Assembly (NCBI GenBank): GCA_036394195.1
Contig: DASWFO010000176.1
Location: forward strand, 1-8,067
Origin: DATJPD01 sp036394195
GTDB taxonomy: Bacteria > Pseudomonadota > Alphaproteobacteria > CACIAM-22H2
Length of the DNA: 8,067 bases
Direction: 5' to 3'
The stretch's first letter is position 1. The number at the start of each line of letters is the position of its first letter. The notes under the pieces were generated by a model. It saw only the letters and a program-made list of their open reading frames with translations. It made no database searches and was not told the origin of the DNA. Positions 7,005 to 8,067 of this stretch are shown in pieces. The position numbers and the translations under genes are program-made.

Positions 7005-7526
7005 TCACACGCCCTGTTCGGGCGCCTGGTAGACCATCGTCGGCGCTGTCTGCTGCTCGCCAGGCTTATCGGGAAGCTGCGGCTGCGGCAGCGGATAGAA
7101 TTTCGGTTCTTCCTCTTTGCTCCAGCCGCGTTCGAACGGGAGGTGCATCGCGACGCCGGCGCCATGCCCGTCTGCGTTCTGCCGGATCGCCTCTTGCATG
7201 GCCTTGGCGGTATTTTGGCTCCACGGCAGCTCGTAATAGCGGGGCTCGTCCAGTCCGGGCAGTTGGAGCCAGAGATAGATTCCCTGGCCCTCTTTGAGGT
7301 AGGTGCCCAGCACCCGCGCCTCCTGGGCGCCGCGCAGGACCTCGAGCCTGGTGGATTTTGGCCGCCCGAGCATGTCGGAGTAGCCGAAGAACAGGACCCC
7401 CAGCACCACGGCCAGGGAGGCGCTGACGATCGCCCGGCGCAACCGGCTCGCGGCGGGCAGCGCCACATACGCGAAGACGCCGAGCAGGACGGCAAGAGAG
7501 ACGAAGGCGATCAGAAAGCTCGTCAT
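7005..7526 (-). CDS. Two-span membrane protein of unknown function
   Basis: This 173-residue protein has two hydrophobic helices (about 4-24 and 32-49) joined by a short basic loop (RLRR, 28-31), so both the N-terminus and the remaining ~120 residues should be periplasmic. That part contains GQGIYLWLQLPG (80-91), a region with PRYYELPWSQ (95-104), and a proline-rich tail from about 139 (EEEPKFYPLPQPQLPDKP). I do not recognise a named family. Its ATG overlaps the stop of the gene before it on this strand as ATGA (7523-7526), so the two are probably co-translated and may form one complex. It converges with the SGNH-like gene, with 17 bases between the stops and no visible terminator. The reading frame is supported by the overlap and by the clear membrane pattern. 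Confidence 0.72.
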   Translation of the reverse strand: MTSFLIAFVSLAVLLGVFAYVALPAASRLRRAIVSASLAVVLGVLFFGYSDMLGRPKSTRLEVLRGAQEARVLGTYLKEGQGIYLWLQLPGLDEPRYYELPWSQNTAKAMQEAIRQNADGHGAGVAMHLPFERGWSKEEEPKFYPLPQPQLPDKPGEQQTAPTMVYQAPEQGV

Positions 7527-8067
7527 TTGACGCTCCCGGCTGCGCTGCGGAGATCCTTGTGGATGCGATTGACGCTGTCCGCGACGAAAGCCCCCTTGTC
7601 GTCGAGCCGGAAGCGGAAGACGGTCATCTCCTGGCCCTCGAACGAAAATTCGACGTTCGATGCCACGACCTGCTGAACCGCTCCGCCGTCGTCTTGCAGC
7701 AAGACCTGCGCGTGGACCGGCAGCGGCAGGCTACGATCGCGGCTGCGATAGAGCATGGCGTTGACGACGTACTCTCCGGCCCAATGGCCCCGGCCGTAAG
7801 CCACCTCGTAGTTCATCGAGTTCGGATCGCCGGAGTGGCCGAGGTCGTCACGGAGCAGATTGAAAATCATGCCGGACTTGTTGGAATAGCCGACCGGCAC
7901 GTCGCCAGGTCCTTGCACCCACAGGTCGACGTCCGCGTCGCTGTCCCTCAGCCAGGTGAGCTCGACGACGACGTGCCCTGGCGGGGTCGTGCTTTTGGCT
8001 GCGTCCTGGTCTTTCTTCGCGACATGGGCGAGCGCCACGGCGCTGATGATCAGGTAGGCGAACACCA
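7523..8067 (-). CDS. DUF2135-like anchored beta-sandwich protein, 5' end cut
   Basis: At least 180 residues are visible. The frame is open to the window edge. The first visible codon that could start is GTG at 8065-8063, but the hydrophobic run after it (FAYLIISAVALAHVA) is only about 15 residues, short for a full membrane span, so the true start probably lies outside; a two-base TG at the edge could also be the end of an ATG. After a KKDQDAAKST linker, residues 31-130 look like a beta-sandwich: HVVVELTWLRDSDADVDLWVQGP resembles the start of DUF2135-type domains (W, then D-x-D-V-D-L-x-V, then P). GEYVVNAMLYRS (98-109) resembles its closing strands. The acidic cluster Asp42, Asp44, Asp46 could bind metal, which is untested. 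Its stop overlaps the next gene's start as ATGA. The domain call is by pattern only. Confidence 0.7.
   Translation of the reverse strand, partial: VFAYLIISAVALAHVAKKDQDAAKSTTPPGHVVVELTWLRDSDADVDLWVQGPGDVPVGYSNKSGMIFNLLRDDLGHSGDPNSMNYEVAYGRGHWAGEYVVNAMLYRSRDRSLPLPVHAQVLLQDDGGAVQQVVASNVEFSFEGQEMTVFRFRLDDKGAFVADSVNRIHKDLRSAAGSVK

Overview
The window is GC-rich, densely coded bacterial DNA with many GCG, GCC and CTG codons, short gaps and ATGA overlaps. The GC content, the paired TadE-like pilus proteins and the style of the MBOAT/SGNH pair suggest a Pseudomonadota member, most likely an alphaproteobacterium. That is an inference from composition and families; no marker gene or RNA gene is present to settle it. 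Nine protein genes account for nearly all the sequence. There is no gene-free stretch above 300 bases, and I see no tRNA, rRNA, CRISPR array, insertion sequence or att site.

Layout. (1) 10-863 (+): two TadE/TadG-like single-span proteins overlapping by ATGA, probably the end of a Tad (tight adherence) pilus cluster lying to the left. (2) 947-2116 (+): an unnamed 389-residue protein whose middle reads as a divergent class III nucleotidyl cyclase domain. Both metal-binding aspartates are present, but the residues that recognise the purine base are replaced. (3) 2121-3386 (-): a 421-residue pentapeptide-repeat protein converging on the cyclase-like gene with only 4 bases between them. It carries the same His-containing cap-like motif twice. 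(4) 3387-3572: a divergent upstream region with GTGA/TCAC repeats over the GTG start of the pentapeptide gene and an AT-rich block in front of the next gene. (5) 3573-4193 (+): a DUF4337-like three-span membrane protein. (6) 4194-4359: a spacer with an 18-base perfect GC palindrome and a second hairpin. (7) 4360-6987 (+): an AlgI-like MBOAT O-acyltransferase followed 15 bases later by a membrane-anchored SGNH-like protein, a typical two-gene cassette for moving acyl groups across the membrane onto an extracytoplasmic glycan. (8) 7005-8067 (-): two genes overlapping by ATGA, an N-terminally cut DUF2135-like beta-sandwich protein and a two-span membrane protein.

How the genes may work together: the clearest functional units are the TadE pair, the MBOAT-SGNH pair and the minus-strand pair at the right edge. 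Much of the window concerns the cell envelope (pilus biogenesis, polysaccharide acylation, anchored periplasmic proteins). The cyclase-like protein is the most unusual item. Whether it makes a nucleotide signal, and which one, cannot be decided from sequence reading alone.
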